Source: Conidiobolus incongruus B7586 (Eukaryota; Entomophthoromycota; Entomophthoromycetes; Entomophthorales; Conidiobolaceae). From it: a stretch of DNA of 64,000 bases. Shown here piece by piece: positions 11,847 to 24,240 of this stretch; the stretch's first letter is position 1, and each line of letters begins with the position of its first letter. The notes under the pieces are model-generated. The model saw only the letters and a program-made list of their open reading frames with translations, ran no database searches and was not told the origin of the DNA. The translations under genes were made by a program, and so were the position numbers. Location: positions 1 through 64,000 of the forward strand of contig JNEM01013522.1 of assembly GCA_000697335.1 (NCBI GenBank). Reading direction: 5' to 3'.

Positions 11847-13166
11847 TTACTTTGTAATTTAAATAATGGGAATTTTTTGTGATTGAAAAAAAATAAACAT
11901 TTTAATATATACAAAGTAAAAATAAATATATAATATAAAATTAATAATTTCCTTTATTTCTAATAACTTTTTGCTATACTTTTAGCAAAGATCTAACACC
12001 TAAAAAACAGTTCTTTTTATTAAAGACTGAAATTTGATGTTTCACAAACCAATTAAATTTTCCTGCAGAAATTTTCTTTCCTGCAAGCTAGTTTTTTAAT
12101 TGCCTAAAACAATTATAATCACATGGGTTATAATCTAAAGAATATACTAGATGTGGTAGTTCTTTCCAGTTATTTTTAATTAGAAAGTTTTTTACAACTT
12201 TAGATTTATGTATTTTACAATTATCATGCAAAATAATAAGTTTTCTTAAATTATATTGAGAATACCAATTAGAAATAGTTTTATTTAAAAAAGAAATATA
12301 AAGTTTATTATTAATGGATTTTCCTTTAAGAATTAAATAAGAATAGCATATGCTATTATAATCTATTGTTACAATTAACATTCACTTATTAATAAAGTGC
12401 TTATTTAAAGGAATTTGTGGAGGGGGTTGATTTAGTTTAATCTAACACCTTGATTTATATTTTAATAAAGGATTATACAAAAAAATCTAAGATTCATCAA
12501 TTGTAATAATTCACTGTAAAAGCTTTAGTTTCTAGTTATACCTTAGTAAGTTTTGTTTAGCAATAGCTACTCTATTTTTTTTTTGAGCTTTAGTTAAATT
12601 ATAAGGTATTTATTTTATATTTTTATTAATTAATTTTAATTTAAACTTTAATATATATAAAATACTTGTGTGACTAATATTAAAGTGTCTTGATAATTCT
12701 CTAACTGAAATAAAAAAGTGCTTTTCAATATAATTTTTTACTTTATTAATAATTAGAAGAGTAACAGTTGAAATTAGTCTTCTAGATTTTAACAAGTTTT
12801 AGGTAGTTTCTCTCCTAGCCTTAAAGTAATTTACCTAGTGATAAATTGTTGATTTAGATAATACTTCATTACCAAAAGCTGTTTGTAAATTTTAAATGAT
12901 TTTAGAGGGTTTGTGGTTAAGTTTTACTGATACTAAAATAAAAGACTTTTGATGGTTACTATTTAGTTTAAGCATAATTTAATTAAACAACTAATTTTAA
13001 AAAATTCATTTTTTAATCAAAAAAATTATTATATATATATATATATATATAATTCAAAACTATTTATTTTCCTATTTGTTTTGTATATATTTGCTTATTT
13101 AAAACTAATAATATGTTTGAACAATCAAAAATTAAAAAATTTCCCATTTCTTCAATTCTATGGTAA
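11847..13166 (-). mobile_element. mariner transposon B, full length with TA target site
   Basis: Imperfect inverted ends (TTAC..., with GGGAATTTTTT and GGGAAATTTTTT about 20 bases in) are flanked by TA at 11845-11846 and 13167-13168; total length 1,320 bp. The transposase is read on the minus strand from ATG at 12975 to TAA at 11941: 344 codons in one frame without any frameshift. Catalytic triad D160 (TIDES), D251 (LHDNCKIHK) and D286 (NPCDYNCF) has 34 residues between the last two, the mariner DD34D signature. Eleven in-frame stops lie at codons 28, 47, 59, 122, 148, 155, 163, 178, 198, 296 and 334 (six TAG, three TAA, two TGA). A (TA)n tract near 13031-13052 lies in its 5' leader and is shared with other copies. 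Confidence 0.92.
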
Positions 13167-13174
13167 TAGTTAGG

Positions 13175-13465
13175 TTCACATTACCCTCTCCTCATGGTGT
13201 AATTATTAATCTATAATCAAGCAATACTCTTTAGCTCCTTTATTAGAGTTTATTCCAAAACCTACATCACTCACTGAATAAATTATTTAAACTCTAAAGT
13301 GTCAAGATTAATAACAAGTTTTTTTCTCTGAATATTTTGCTACAACATCTCAATAATGATTTTTAAGATATAGTCCTAATATGTTAAAGAGCAGGATTAA
13401 TAAATAATTAACTAAATTATATTACAAGTACTATTCTAACTATGATCTTTGTTTCCTAAAACTTA
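13175..13465 (+). repeat. dispersed ~300-bp repeat R, copy 2
   Basis: Best-kept copy together with the one at 57540-57830. Landmarks: TCTATAATC...ATACTCTTT near 13210, AATTATTTAAAC near 13282, TTTGCTACAACATCTCAATA near 13336, and AATATGTTAAAGAGCAGGAT near 13379. It sits exactly between mariner B (ending 13166) and the truncated mariner C. No coding potential. Confidence 0.75.
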
Positions 13466-13469
13466 TAAA

Positions 13470-14600
13470 AACTCAACACATGCTTTTGGCAAGTTTCTAA
13501 CTCCTAAAAAAAGTTTTTTTATTAAGGACTGAAATTTGATTTTTCATAAATCAATTTTTGTCTATTAAAATTTACTTTCTTGTGAAAATATCTTTTAATT
13601 TCCCAAATAAATTATAATAACCTAGGTTATAAACAGGTGAATATACTGAATAAGGTAGCTTTGTTTATTTGTGTTTATATAGCAAATTTATGATGGTTTT
13701 ATTTTTATATATTATATAATTATCATTCTATATACTAATTATATTTAATATATATTTATAATATTAACTAGAAAATATTATATTTAAAGGTATAAGAAGC
13801 ATATTATTGATTGATTTAATTTAAAATATTAAGAACTATAAAACATTATATTTCCTTTTAATAATTGATGTTTTTTATAATTTATATATATAATATTTTT
13901 ACTTTATATTTATATATTATTTTATTCTAAATCAAAATATATAATAAATGATATCATGTTTAGCAATTAAAATAATTTTAATATAGATTCTTAAATCTGA
14001 GCTTTATTTTAATAGGTTTTATTTAACTATAGATGCTGTAGTTTTTTAATTTGAATTAAACTTTGTGATAATTTTTATATTTTGAATTATTATATTAAGT
14101 TTTAGCTTTAAAACAAATTTATATGTATATATAACATACTTATATAATGAATATTCAAGCATTTTAAGTTTCTAGTAATAATACAAAGGTATTTTTTAAT
14201 ATATTTCATTACACCAAATTATTAGAAAAATACTGGTTAAATCTCACTTTTTAAATTTTACCAAATTATGAATAGTTTGTTTTCTAAATTTAAAATCAGA
14301 AATATAATAGTAAAAGATACTGTCGGATAAGAGATTATCTCCATAAGTTATTTCTCATATTTAAAACAACTTAGAGGATATGTGTTTTTGAATTAATCAT
14401 ACTAAAAAAAATTTTGATTATTGCTATTTGAGTTATGCATAATTAAATTTGATCTTAAATTTTTCAAATTATTTTAATCAAAGAAAGTGGATATATATAA
14501 TTTCTCCAATATATTTTATTTTAAACTAATATTCTAAAACTATTAATACGTTTGAAAAATCAAGAATTAACAAAATGTCAGTACATAATTTTTGGAGTAA
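13470..14600 (-). mobile_element. mariner remnant C, one end missing
   Basis: Homologous to mariner B in the same orientation: the C-terminal coding part is recognisable at 13480-13640, and the right end (GTTTGAAAAATCAAGAATT..., ending GGAGTAA with TA at 14601-14602) matches B's right end. About 130 bp at the left end are absent; repeat R abuts there instead. No readable transposase is left. Confidence 0.7.
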
Positions 14601-14909
14601 TATCACTAAAGAAAATATATACAATCTATATGTGTTATAATGAGATATAATAATACTGAAAGTCAATTCCAATTTTGCTTGTATTATAGATATGTACAGT
14701 TCTCAAAAGGTCTGAAATTTATATTTCAAGGTTGAATATGAACAGACTTATAGATTCAGGGATTTTTGAAATGATTGAGACAAAACATTCATAAATCCCA
14801 TAAAATCAATATAAAGTCACAATGCAACTAAAATATTTAAATACTATTGACTTTCATTAAATCGATAAATTATCATTTGAATATTTTGCTTAATAAATCA
14901 GTTCAAATA

Positions 14910-16347
14910 ATGAAAAATCACGATTGGGGATTTGTTTTTGGTTTAAAAGAGTTTACACAATATATGAATCAAAGAAGATTAATTCGATTAAGCAAAACTT
15001 CAAGGAATATATATACAAAGTTAAAACCTGTGATATTTCGAATTTTTCAATTGAATGAATATCCTCATGGTGTGTTTCCTAAGCGACCTGTCTTTTGTCG
15101 TGTAATCAGAGGTGATGTTGAGCCTGATACTGACTCGATTGAGCCTAGCGAGGGAAGTTTCAATTTGGAAATTGATGCTATCGATGAAATCGAAAAAAGT
15201 TCTATAGCAAGCCCGGAGCATAATGACTCACTTATTGAATATCCTGTATCTGAGCCACACACTTCCAAAGCTAATGATCTACATAGTAATCTTGACCAAT
15301 TCTGCAAAGATTTGATGCTCTATCAATATCAACCTTGCAATTTATTTGCTGGAAAATATGCTAATCACCATTATTTACAAGAAATTACCTATAAGTTCAA
15401 CTGCATCAAACTTTTGTATATATTTGAAACAAAACTCTCATTGGAGTCATTTTTAAAAAATTCTTTCTTCTCTTAACAACTTACAATCACTAGTACTGAA
15501 TGATGCTCAGTTCATTATATTTTCTAAAAATTTGCTATCCACAGAAAATATAACTCTCCCGAACAAATTGAATCGATTGCATCTTGAAAAATGTTATGTT
15601 CTCTTATCAGATTATGAAGAAGACCCAATGTTATTAGATTATTATTATTCTAATACAAGTAGTTCTGAAGACTTTTTACTTCCTCCTCAGCATTTATCAA
15701 ATTTGAAAAGTTTGACTTATAAGACTTATCATATCAATCAATACATGGTTCAGCAATTTTTAACCCTTGATCCGCAGTTATGTTCGTTGAGCACAGATTT
15801 TAATAATAACCACGAACAAAATCTCAAATTAATTCAAAATTTTAGCCAATTGAATAATATTGATCTTTCCTTTAAACTTATTGAATCCATCAATATATCT
15901 CAATATATAATACCTAAATTGAAGTCCATCAAGATTTTGAAATTTCGAGGCATTTCATTTGAGACTTACCAGCTAATCGAAAAGATTTGTCTATCTTGCC
16001 CAAACCTTGTAGAACTATGCCTATTCATTACAGCTAACAATTTGGATTACATCGATTCCATCGTCCCAAAATCGATCCATTTAAACCAATTAATATTGGT
16101 TTAATATTCATGCTGTGATATTGAAAATTTATCAAAATTAAATTTATCTAATGTTGATCATCTAATATTACAATGGCGCAATCTTAATTATTTAGATATG
16201 TCATTGTTTGGCAAGTATAAAAATTTGAGGACAGTTAAAATTCGATTCAAAGTAGGGAACTTTGAGCCTAATGATGAGGTTTATAAAGAGTGTCACAATT
16301 GGAAATGCATATTTTATCCCCAATCCGTCCAATGATACCGAATCTAA
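14910..16347 (+). pseudogene. F-box-like/LRR pseudogene with three breaks
   Basis: ATG at 14910 opens MKNHDWGFVFGLKEFTQYM, a clean F-box-like block followed by an acidic linker (residues about 65-130) and LRRs. The frame shifts in an A6 run at 15455-15460: one A fewer would give SFLKILSSLNNLQSLVLND, the expected family text. Downstream reading is then open to a TAA at 16102, and beyond it continues to the tail FYPQSVQ, where a TGA at 16333 replaces the family Cys before YRI and the real stop at 16345. SCPNL is present near 15990-16005. Youngish pseudogene, or partly assembly error for the homopolymer. Confidence 0.85.
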
Positions 16348-17071
16348 ATTTATGAATTTTACCATTCAATTAATATAATGATTAATAGTTTTGATATATT
16401 ATAATTCTTCTAATATAAATTTATATTTTTAATACCAGTGAATATATATATATACATACTTTAAATTGGCATATTCGGCTAAAATATACAACAAAATATA
16501 TAAAATATATTTAATTTCAAAACTTTTTATAGGAATAATATAATTGTTAGCTATAAATGAATATTTTAAATATTAAATTATAATTATGAAAAACAATTTT
16601 ATTTTTGTCAATTTTACTATCTTGTATATTTAAAATTAAAATTCTAGTTTAGTAATTTCATTTTGTGATATTGAACTTTATAATCAATAAATCCTTTTAA
16701 CCATTAATATAAATAATAAAAGTAATTATTATATGAACAAATATCTTCTTTGCACTATAAAATAGTGATTGAATATATAGTTCATGGTTGATCGATAATT
16801 AATTGGATTTAATTGAAAGGTTGATTCTAAAATATTCACTAATTCATTTATTTACTAAGAAATTCATTAAATATATTTGAGCTTGGATCTCAAAATCCCA
16901 TAATTCTTTGATGTCAAATTTGGTATTATAATATTATGTTTATAATTAAACTGGCTATATTATTTATCCATTAATCCAGTCCTAGTGATTCATTAATCAA
17001 AATAATTATTTATAAAATACTATAATTGATTATAATCACTATATTAATAATTCTATTTTGTTCATATAAAT
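16348..17071. other. AT-rich spacer and promoter region of the 17072 gene
   Basis: No gene or element recognised. It includes the 3' flank of the preceding pseudogene and presumably the promoter of the next gene; no convincing TATA box can be singled out in such A/T-rich DNA. Confidence 0.4.
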
Positions 17072-18496
17072 ATGACTAAAGATCCAAACTGGGAATTTGT
17101 CCTCTGCTTAAAGGAATTTCAAAGCTATTTAACTCAAAGTCAACTTTTTGAATTAAGTACCTTATCAATATATTGTAGAAGAAAATTGAAAACTAAAATA
17201 TTTCAATCTATTATATTGCAACAATATCCTCTCCCAACCATACAAAGAAATGGTAAACAATATGAAGCCGATTCTATTGACAAGATTGAAACTAAGATTA
17301 AAAAATTGACTATTAATGAAAATGACATAATTGTCAAACAAAGCCAAAATGACAATCCTACTAGTTTAGAGAATATTGCCATTGATTCCAAGTGTTCAGA
17401 AATCATCGACATAGAATACTACTTACACAAGTTCAGATCTGATTTATCCAAATTTCCCTGTCAACCTATTAATTTAAGGTTATTTGGATCTATCAAACCT
17501 TGTTACATTGTTGAAATGGCTAATATCTTTCAAAATTTACAAACCCTAGATATTTGTTATATAAATTTGCCTTTGAATTCATTGATTCAAATATTAAATC
17601 ATTCAACTATATTAGAATCATTATCTGTGTATGCAACAAAAATCATTAAATTTCAAAATGATCATGATCATGATCAATTGGAAAAGATTACACTTCCAAC
17701 TACTTTAAAAAGCTTACATTGGGAAGACTGTTCATTATATACATCCGAATCAAATGAAGATCTAATAACGTTCAACTTTGATGAATATAATGATGATACA
17801 ACAAATGATGAATCCTTAGATCTAACCCCTCAGTTTCTACCCAATCTTCATCATATATCCTACCATGCTGAACATTCTACGTTTACTATCATTCAGCAGT
17901 TTTTATCACTCAACACTCAAATCTACTCTCTTGATACTACCTATTATGGATCATTACTTGAAGTTGTTATCACATTACTGGAAGCATGCAAACAATTAAC
18001 TCACTTAAAGTTTGAATTTTATTTAGAAACACCCCAAGATCTCTTAACCTTTATATTCCCCATTCTACCCTCGATCAAGTCTCTAAGATTCGATTATTTT
18101 GATACCTTAGCATTGGGTGTGATTTACAAAATATGTACATCTTGCCCGAATCTTGAGGAATTGTATACAATCTTTCATTTCATCAATATGAAGCTGTTTA
18201 ATTCAATATTATCAGAATTACCAAAGCTCAAGAAGTTGACACTTAAAAATGAAATATCCACAAAATGGATACTAGAACTATTTCAACATCAAGAGTTAGA
18301 GTTTATACAGTTAATTGACTTTAAATCAAAGAATATTGATTTGACCAGGTTTGAAACGATGCCAAAATTGAAACACGTTTCTTTTAAGGGAAAAGCACAG
18401 GCATCTGTGAATGCTGGCTCTGACGACTATTTCAAACAATTTTCCAATTGGAAATGTATTACTTATCAAGAATCCATTCAATGCTATAAACAATAA
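17072..18496 (+). CDS. F-box-like/LRR (RNI-like) protein
   Basis: Intact single exon, 474 codons, ATG start. F-box-like block at residues about 5-45 (NWEFVLCLKEFQSYLTQSQLFELSTLS). A polar linker at about 60-120, rich in Asn, Asp and Lys, separates it from the LRRs, making this the longest intact member here. The motif CTSCPNLEELY lies near residue 355. The tail FSNWKCITYQESIQCYKQ is the canonical family ending. The linker difference from sister genes suggests fast divergence outside the two conserved ends. Likely Skp1-binding adaptor with a substrate-binding LRR horseshoe (family inference). Confidence 0.92.
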   Translation: MTKDPNWEFVLCLKEFQSYLTQSQLFELSTLSIYCRRKLKTKIFQSIILQQYPLPTIQRNGKQYEADSIDKIETKIKKLTINENDIIVKQSQNDNPTSLENIAIDSKCSEIIDIEYYLHKFRSDLSKFPCQPINLRLFGSIKPCYIVEMANIFQNLQTLDICYINLPLNSLIQILNHSTILESLSVYATKIIKFQNDHDHDQLEKITLPTTLKSLHWEDCSLYTSESNEDLITFNFDEYNDDTTNDESLDLTPQFLPNLHHISYHAEHSTFTIIQQFLSLNTQIYSLDTTYYGSLLEVVITLLEACKQLTHLKFEFYLETPQDLLTFIFPILPSIKSLRFDYFDTLALGVIYKICTSCPNLEELYTIFHFINMKLFNSILSELPKLKKLTLKNEISTKWILELFQHQELEFIQLIDFKSKNIDLTRFETMPKLKHVSFKGKAQASVNAGSDDYFKQFSNWKCITYQESIQCYKQ

Positions 18497-18519
18497 ATTA
18501 ATTATTTTTTGCCCTTTTG

Positions 18520-18690
18520 ATTTTTGATTAATTAATTTCCATTTCTATCCTTATTGAATTACAAGCAATTAGTAAAATTGAGTGCTCTGTGTCGTGTTGC
18601 ATATTTAAAGTATCAATAAAAAGTACCTTACAGATTAATTCCTTTGAATGTAAATTGCTTGGTTAATCATCAATTATGATACAATTTCCA
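18520..18690 (+). pseudogene. F-box-like fragment
   Basis: Reads LLNYKQLVKLSALCRVAYLKYQ, an F-box-like block of the subtype seen at 20717 and 24925 (NQEELVKLSTASK). No start codon, no linked LRR in frame. It may be the front of the LRR remnant at 19310, separated by about 600 bp of unrelated DNA. Confidence 0.65.
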
Positions 18691-18699
18691 AATTAAATT

Positions 18700-19300
18700 A
18701 AATTGAATCTTTTCAAATTAGAATGGAAATTTTGCAATCTTTTGAATTTAAAATGTCAAAATAATATTACTGTCTGAAATCCTATAAATTGAAATATTCA
18801 ATATTGGAAATTTATTCTGAATAACCATAATCTCTAATTTATTTCAAACTTTCTAAATAGTTTACATTGTAAAATCAAATTATTAAATTACAATTCTACA
18901 TCACAAAATACTTCATTTTCAGCAATTAAAACAATAATTTAATATATTTCAGCAACAGTAAATTAATATTTATGAATTTAAATCAAAAAGTATTATTTAT
19001 ACTAGTTACATAATTGAAAAAAATTCAATTTCTTTAAGTATATTTATATATTTGTATGTGTAATGACCACAAATTCCTAATAATAATAAAATGAAACTGA
19101 TTAAACAAGAATACTCTACAACGAATGTTTTTTGCCATATTCATATATTTATTAGATAGAAAAAAGACAATGCTAGAACCAAACTTCCAGTAGCATTTTT
19201 TTATTTTATAATTCGATTTTATCTGAATTGATAAGTTCTAGATATCCATAAACAATTAGAAAATTTTCAAAATTACTAATAATCGAATCCTAATTAATTA
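18700..19300. other. unassigned DNA between two halves of a decayed family member
   Basis: A/T-rich; no mariner or repeat R similarity recognised. If the flanking F-box and LRR fragments were once one gene, this is inserted or expanded DNA, longer than the usual ~54-bp intron. Confidence 0.35.
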
Positions 19301-19309
19301 CACTATCGA

Positions 19310-20180
19310 ACAAAATGATAGACATTTTTCAAAGAATATTCATCAATTATCAAAATTTAAGAATTTGAATTCATATAATTTATATGTTTCTAAAGATCAT
19401 TTGTTATACATCATAACCTCTTTGGCTGTTTTAGAACCAATCAAGCTCATCCATATAAGTATTCTATACTCTGATAGGAATCCATTGTCATTAGAAGAAT
19501 TACTACTTAAAAACTCAATAAGATAATCCATTTCGAAAATTGTGTTAAAATACCTGAGCTTGAATCGAATTTATTGATAGTCGGCAATGATCAATTGTAC
19601 ATCTATTCTCAGTCCCGAATCTTGTTATTACCTTTTCAAAATCCATTTCAGCTTTGAAATTTAACTTATAGAGCACATCTTAATGGTATCCAGATTATAA
19701 GTAAGTCTTTATCCCTCAACCTATGAATCAAGGCTGCTCACATATATATGGTCATTACTATTACAAACCATATACAGTTATTCATAGCAATTAATCAATT
19801 GAAATCTCAAAATATTTGAATATAACCCTGTAACCTTTAGTAGTATTAATAAATTCGATTATCAATACCTCCCAATCTATAAATCACATTTCAGATAACT
19901 TTTCATTGCAAGAAAAATTATGCTTATCTTGTCCCAATTTGAAGGAGTTGGAGTTCAGTTATACCAAATGATGAATGCAACCTTTTCACTCGCTATTTCG
20001 AAATTGATCAGCTTGAAATCCCTAGTGACTAACAAAGAAGCAGATAGTGACTCATTGAATTTAAATCCAAAGATTATTTTTTTTATATTGAATTGAACTA
20101 CTAAAATTAAACGCCCAAATCTAATAACTCAATTTCAATCATTGCCCAATTAAGCATTGGTAGCAATCATTTATATTTTA
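19310..20180 (+). pseudogene. LRR part of an F-box-like/LRR pseudogene
   Basis: Readable phrases in family order: ENIH/KNIHQLSKFKNLNSYNL near 19325, SLEELLLKNSIR near 19490, LCLSCPNLKELEFSYTK near 19920-19970, and a following LRR. Frames change and stops intervene. Closest in wording to the 20717 gene just downstream, so probably a tandem duplicate. Confidence 0.75.
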
Positions 20181-20716
20181 TGTGTCCTTATTTTACTTTA
20201 TATCACTTAATTTCAAAAAAAAAACTAATGGAATTGTCACATTTCTCATGAATGCGCCTAATTCTGTATAATTTGAATTCAAATTATCTATATATACTAA
20301 CAATATTTTCGAAACAGAGGATAAATACATATTTAATTGCTGTGATTTTCTGTCATTCCAATTTATAAAATATTGAATTTTTTTCTTGACTGTTTGTGTA
20401 TATATACTTTTGATGTAGGAATTTTAATATAATGATTATTGTTAAAATTCATTGTCAAGATATATAAAGAGTTGTCCAAAAATATATAAATTAATATCTT
20501 TTATGTAATAACACAGAAATATTTTATTAAAATTGATAAAATAAAAATTTAATTCATATGCCTATTTTCTTTTTAAATTAATATGATTGAAAATTTCTAG
20601 TAATCATTTAACTATCATTAATATCCCATAATTCCATTTAATAAAATAATAATTTATACTCCCAATCTAAGTCCCTGATTTGATATAAATCTTTAATTCA
20701 AATTTAATTAATTACA

Positions 20717-22156
20717 ATGTCCACAAAATTGAATAGTATTAATATTAAGAATGAAAAAACTAAAGAATATTGGTCATTTTTATTAGCATTAAATATATTT
20801 CAAAACTATTTAAGCCAAGAGGAGCTAGTAAAATTGAGTACCGTTTCTAAATTATTTAGAAATAAACTAATTCCAATTATTTTTCAAAGTGTATATCTAA
20901 ATACTGATGCAGAGTATTCTTTTAACAAGACAAAGGAATTGAATTATAATCAGTATGCTAATATGACAGAAGATCAATTGAATCAGTTATTTATCGAGTT
21001 CTCGTTGGAATTTAGACATCAAAAGCTTAGTAAGTTAAATTATAACAAAGTATGATATATAGCAATTCACCTCCACTTTTTAGATATACAAAGACAATTT
21101 CAAGAATTTCAAAGCTATTTACCATTATTCCAACCCCACTTAACAAATATAACAGTTAGACAAAAGGATAGTAAATGTTTACAAAATATACATTCTTTCC
21201 CCCAATTGAAAAAATTACGCCTTTATAATGTCTCCATCAGAAAAGTTGACTTCTTGGCACTATTCAATTCTTTAAATTCATTGGAATCATTAACATTAGC
21301 GGATACTAATATAGTCCAGCATGCGGATGATCCTTTATCTATTCAAGATATAATTATTCCAAGTTCGATAAAGCAACTTCATTTGGCACACTGTTACTTG
21401 ATACCTGAAATTGATTCTAATATACTCGTGAGTAGTCACGACCGCCTTTCTTATCTTTCTCGGTCCCGTATTTTTCAATTTTATCCTCATTATCTACCTC
21501 ACCTCCAGGAACTCACTTATAGTGTATTCAGTCATAATAATTCCATTCCCTCCCAATTTTTATCGCTTAACCCTCAAATCCAGTCTCTTCAAACTTACTT
21601 GATACAACTTAACCCCAAACATATTCAATTCCTTGAATCTTGTAAACATTTGAAATGCTTAAAATTAGAATGTCGTATTGTTTCTCTCCCGAATTTATCT
21701 CCGTATCAGTTTCCGACTCTTGCAAATCTCGAAAAACTTGAATTTATAGCATATAAGCAAATTCATTTTCAATACTTTGAAAAGTTATGCTTAGCCTGTC
21801 CCAATTTGAGGGACTTAGAGTTTTTATATACTATAGAATGGATGAAATCTTTCAACTCACTTCTTCCAAACTTGTCCCATCTTAAATCATTGACTATTAT
21901 TAATACAGCATCAAACGACACTTTCGATTTTTCCCTCAGTGGCCATCCTCACTTGGAGCACATTCAGCTTCAAGGCTTTCATGCAAGATTAATTGATTTA
22001 GCCCGGTTTCAACACTTTTCCAAATTATATCATATTACAATTATAAAATCTTACGATGATCCCGACGTCCATTCTTATGAGATTTTATTCAAGAAATTTA
22101 CTTCTTGGACTTGTATAGTTGGTCACGAATCTATACATTGTTATCGATATCAATGA
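20717..22156 (+). CDS. F-box-like/LRR (RNI-like) protein, two-exon subfamily
   Basis: Exons 20717-21029 (313 nt) and 21084-22156 are joined over a 54-bp GTAAGT...TAG intron in phase 1 to give 461 residues. The unspliced first frame stops at 21055 and the second exon has no early ATG, so splicing is required. F-box-like block at residues about 15-55 (YWSFLLALNIFQNYLSQEEL, VKLSTVSKLFR). After the junction comes NIQRQFQEFQSYLPLFQPHL and the subtype mark TVRQ. LACPNLRDLEF lies near residue 355. It ends SWTCIVGHESIHCYRYQ. Same architecture and exon length as the genes at 24925 and 38799. Confidence 0.92.
21030..21083 (+). other. phase-1 intron of the 20717 gene
   Basis: GTAAGT donor at 21030 and TTTTTAG acceptor ending 21083; 54 bp. 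It joins the F-box exon to the LRR exon. Confidence 0.9.
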
Positions 22157-22849
22157 TCATTAAAGAATCCTATAACTAATTGATATCATTTGTGTTAGTA
22201 TTATATATGAAAAATAAAATTTATATATTATATCATAAATCGTATTATTATCAAAATTTTTGCATTAATTTATATCTATATTTTGATTATCTATATCAAT
22301 TAACAAATTGATGGATTTACCAAAATAATTTTAGAGAATTTTGAATATATATCATGTAAATTAATAAAATATTTTAATAATTTTAATAAAATCATTTACA
22401 TTCTTGAATATTTAATTTCATATATAATATAAATTGTAAATTCTTATTTGTTTAAAATGAAAAATTATTAAATTTATACTGAATATTTTAATATATTTTA
22501 ATTCTAAAAATTGAAATTTATTTTTTTGTTAAATAATAATAATTCATAAAATTTTTAATATTTTAAGTTATGTACTATTATATATTTTTATTTATTATCA
22601 AATATTTTGGACATAGTCATTTTTAACTTAATCACTAATTTAATTATTTTAAAGAAAAAAAAAATTAATTGAAATTTTAAAATTTTCTCAATGTTGATGA
22701 AAAATTATAATCTATTATCAAACTAAAAAATGAAATTGAAATTAAAAATTAAACACTAATTCATCATTAAATGATTGTGGGTTATTATATATTAAATTTT
22801 ACATTTTTTTATTAAATTGATAATATGTGAATCTGCCAATAAATCAGAC
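22157..22849. other. AT-rich spacer
   Basis: No recognisable gene or element; strongly A/T-rich 3' flank of the preceding gene. Confidence 0.4.
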
Positions 22850-24240
22850 TACGAAAAGGATATGGACAACTTTTTCCCTAATATTAAATTTGAAAGAATT
22901 TCAATTTTATATTAAAATTGATTAGTTCAGTACAATTCGTACATTATTTAGTGATTAATATTTACTATATTTGAAAATGCATAATTTATAATTCATTATA
23001 TTCTTTTACTAAAAGAGAATAAAGGTATTTTAAACAAATTGGCAATGTTTATCGGAATTATGTTAAATTATAAATATTTTACAGTATAATATAGGAACTC
23101 ATAGTCAAACAAATTTAATATTAATTGTATATCGTAAATATTTTTATATTTATGAATATTTTTAGTTATACAAGCAAAAATTAAAGAATTTTAAAATTAT
23201 TCAATATTTTTCCAGCTTCGCACAACGAATCCATGAATTAGGCATAATGTTGACCAATAAACTCCAGTTATTCCAAATATTTCGCATTTGAAAAGTTTAA
23301 ATATATATCGAGTCTGTATTCTTAATGAGGTATTAATGATGTCATTAACATCTATGACTGTATTAGAATCGTTGGCATTAGTTAATGCCAATATCATCTG
23401 GTCTCCGGATAATCAAATGCTTTTACTTAAGGTCTAACTTCCAAATTCCTTAAAAACCTTCATATCAGTGAATGCCACTTAGTTTTGCTACCAGCTCCTT
23501 ATCCTAGAATAGTTCACTTAGATCAATTGACAAATATTTCTCAGTTTATTCTCTTTCAACTCCATCTGCAGTGTCTACCTCACCTTCATAGTCTGAAGTA
23601 TTATGTACATCATTATGACAATCGTATCATTTCCGGGCAACTATTCCTCAAACCTCAGATTCAGATTGTTCATATTTATTTTAAAAATGTTAGTTCAAAA
23701 GATAATGAGTTGCTTGAAGCTTGAAAATTTGAAGTGTTTATCATTCAACTTACATAGAATATATCATAAAAATTTTACTTCGGTACCAAATTCCTTTTTT
23801 TCAAAATCCATGAATTACAGTTTTTATAAAATTATTAACAAAATGATTTTCCATATTTTGAAAAAATTTGCTTAGAATGCCCTGATTTCAAGTAGTTGCA
23901 TTTTGATTATATCTCAAGTGGATACAATCATTTAAAATACTTCTGCTGCAATTATCGACTATCAAACCTTTTACCATCAACAAAGTAATGCTAAATAACT
24001 CTCAATTTCCATCTTTAATACCATTCTCAACTAGGTTATATTCAACCTCGAGGCTTTCATACTAAACACATCGTTTAAACTCAGTAAAACACTTGTCTGA
24101 TGTAAAACATAATACTATTATCAAACAATATAATGATCCACACTTCAATTCATTTGAAAGTTTATTAAATTTAAGAATTGTATATTTCATTGATACTGAA
24201 TCAGTCTATTCTCATGAGATTTGACATTCGATTTCACTTT
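22850..24240 (+). pseudogene. F-box-like/LRR pseudogene
   Basis: An F-box-like phrase WTTFSLILNLKEFQFYIK lies at about 22865-22920. LRR text follows from about 23200 on (PNISHLKSLNIYRVCI, then LTSMTVLESLALVNANII and LPNSLKTF near 23440), with HYDNRIISGQLFLKPQIQIV near 23605-23670. Several stops and frame changes; the C-terminal tail near 24200 is only vaguely readable. Two-exon subtype by wording. Confidence 0.75.

Noticed and set aside
11941-12975. TAG/TGA read as Trp (alternative nuclear code) in mariner B
   Set aside because: Host genes here use TGG for conserved Trp and end with TAG (2917), TAA (18496) and TGA (22156), so the code is standard; the stops are mutations.
15021-15307. Minus-strand open frames over the 14910 pseudogene
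   Set aside because: They arise from the less A/T-rich linker of the plus-strand F-box-like gene and have no independent support.
17165-17412. Minus-strand open frames within the 17072 gene
   Set aside because: Antisense shadows of an intact, well-supported gene.
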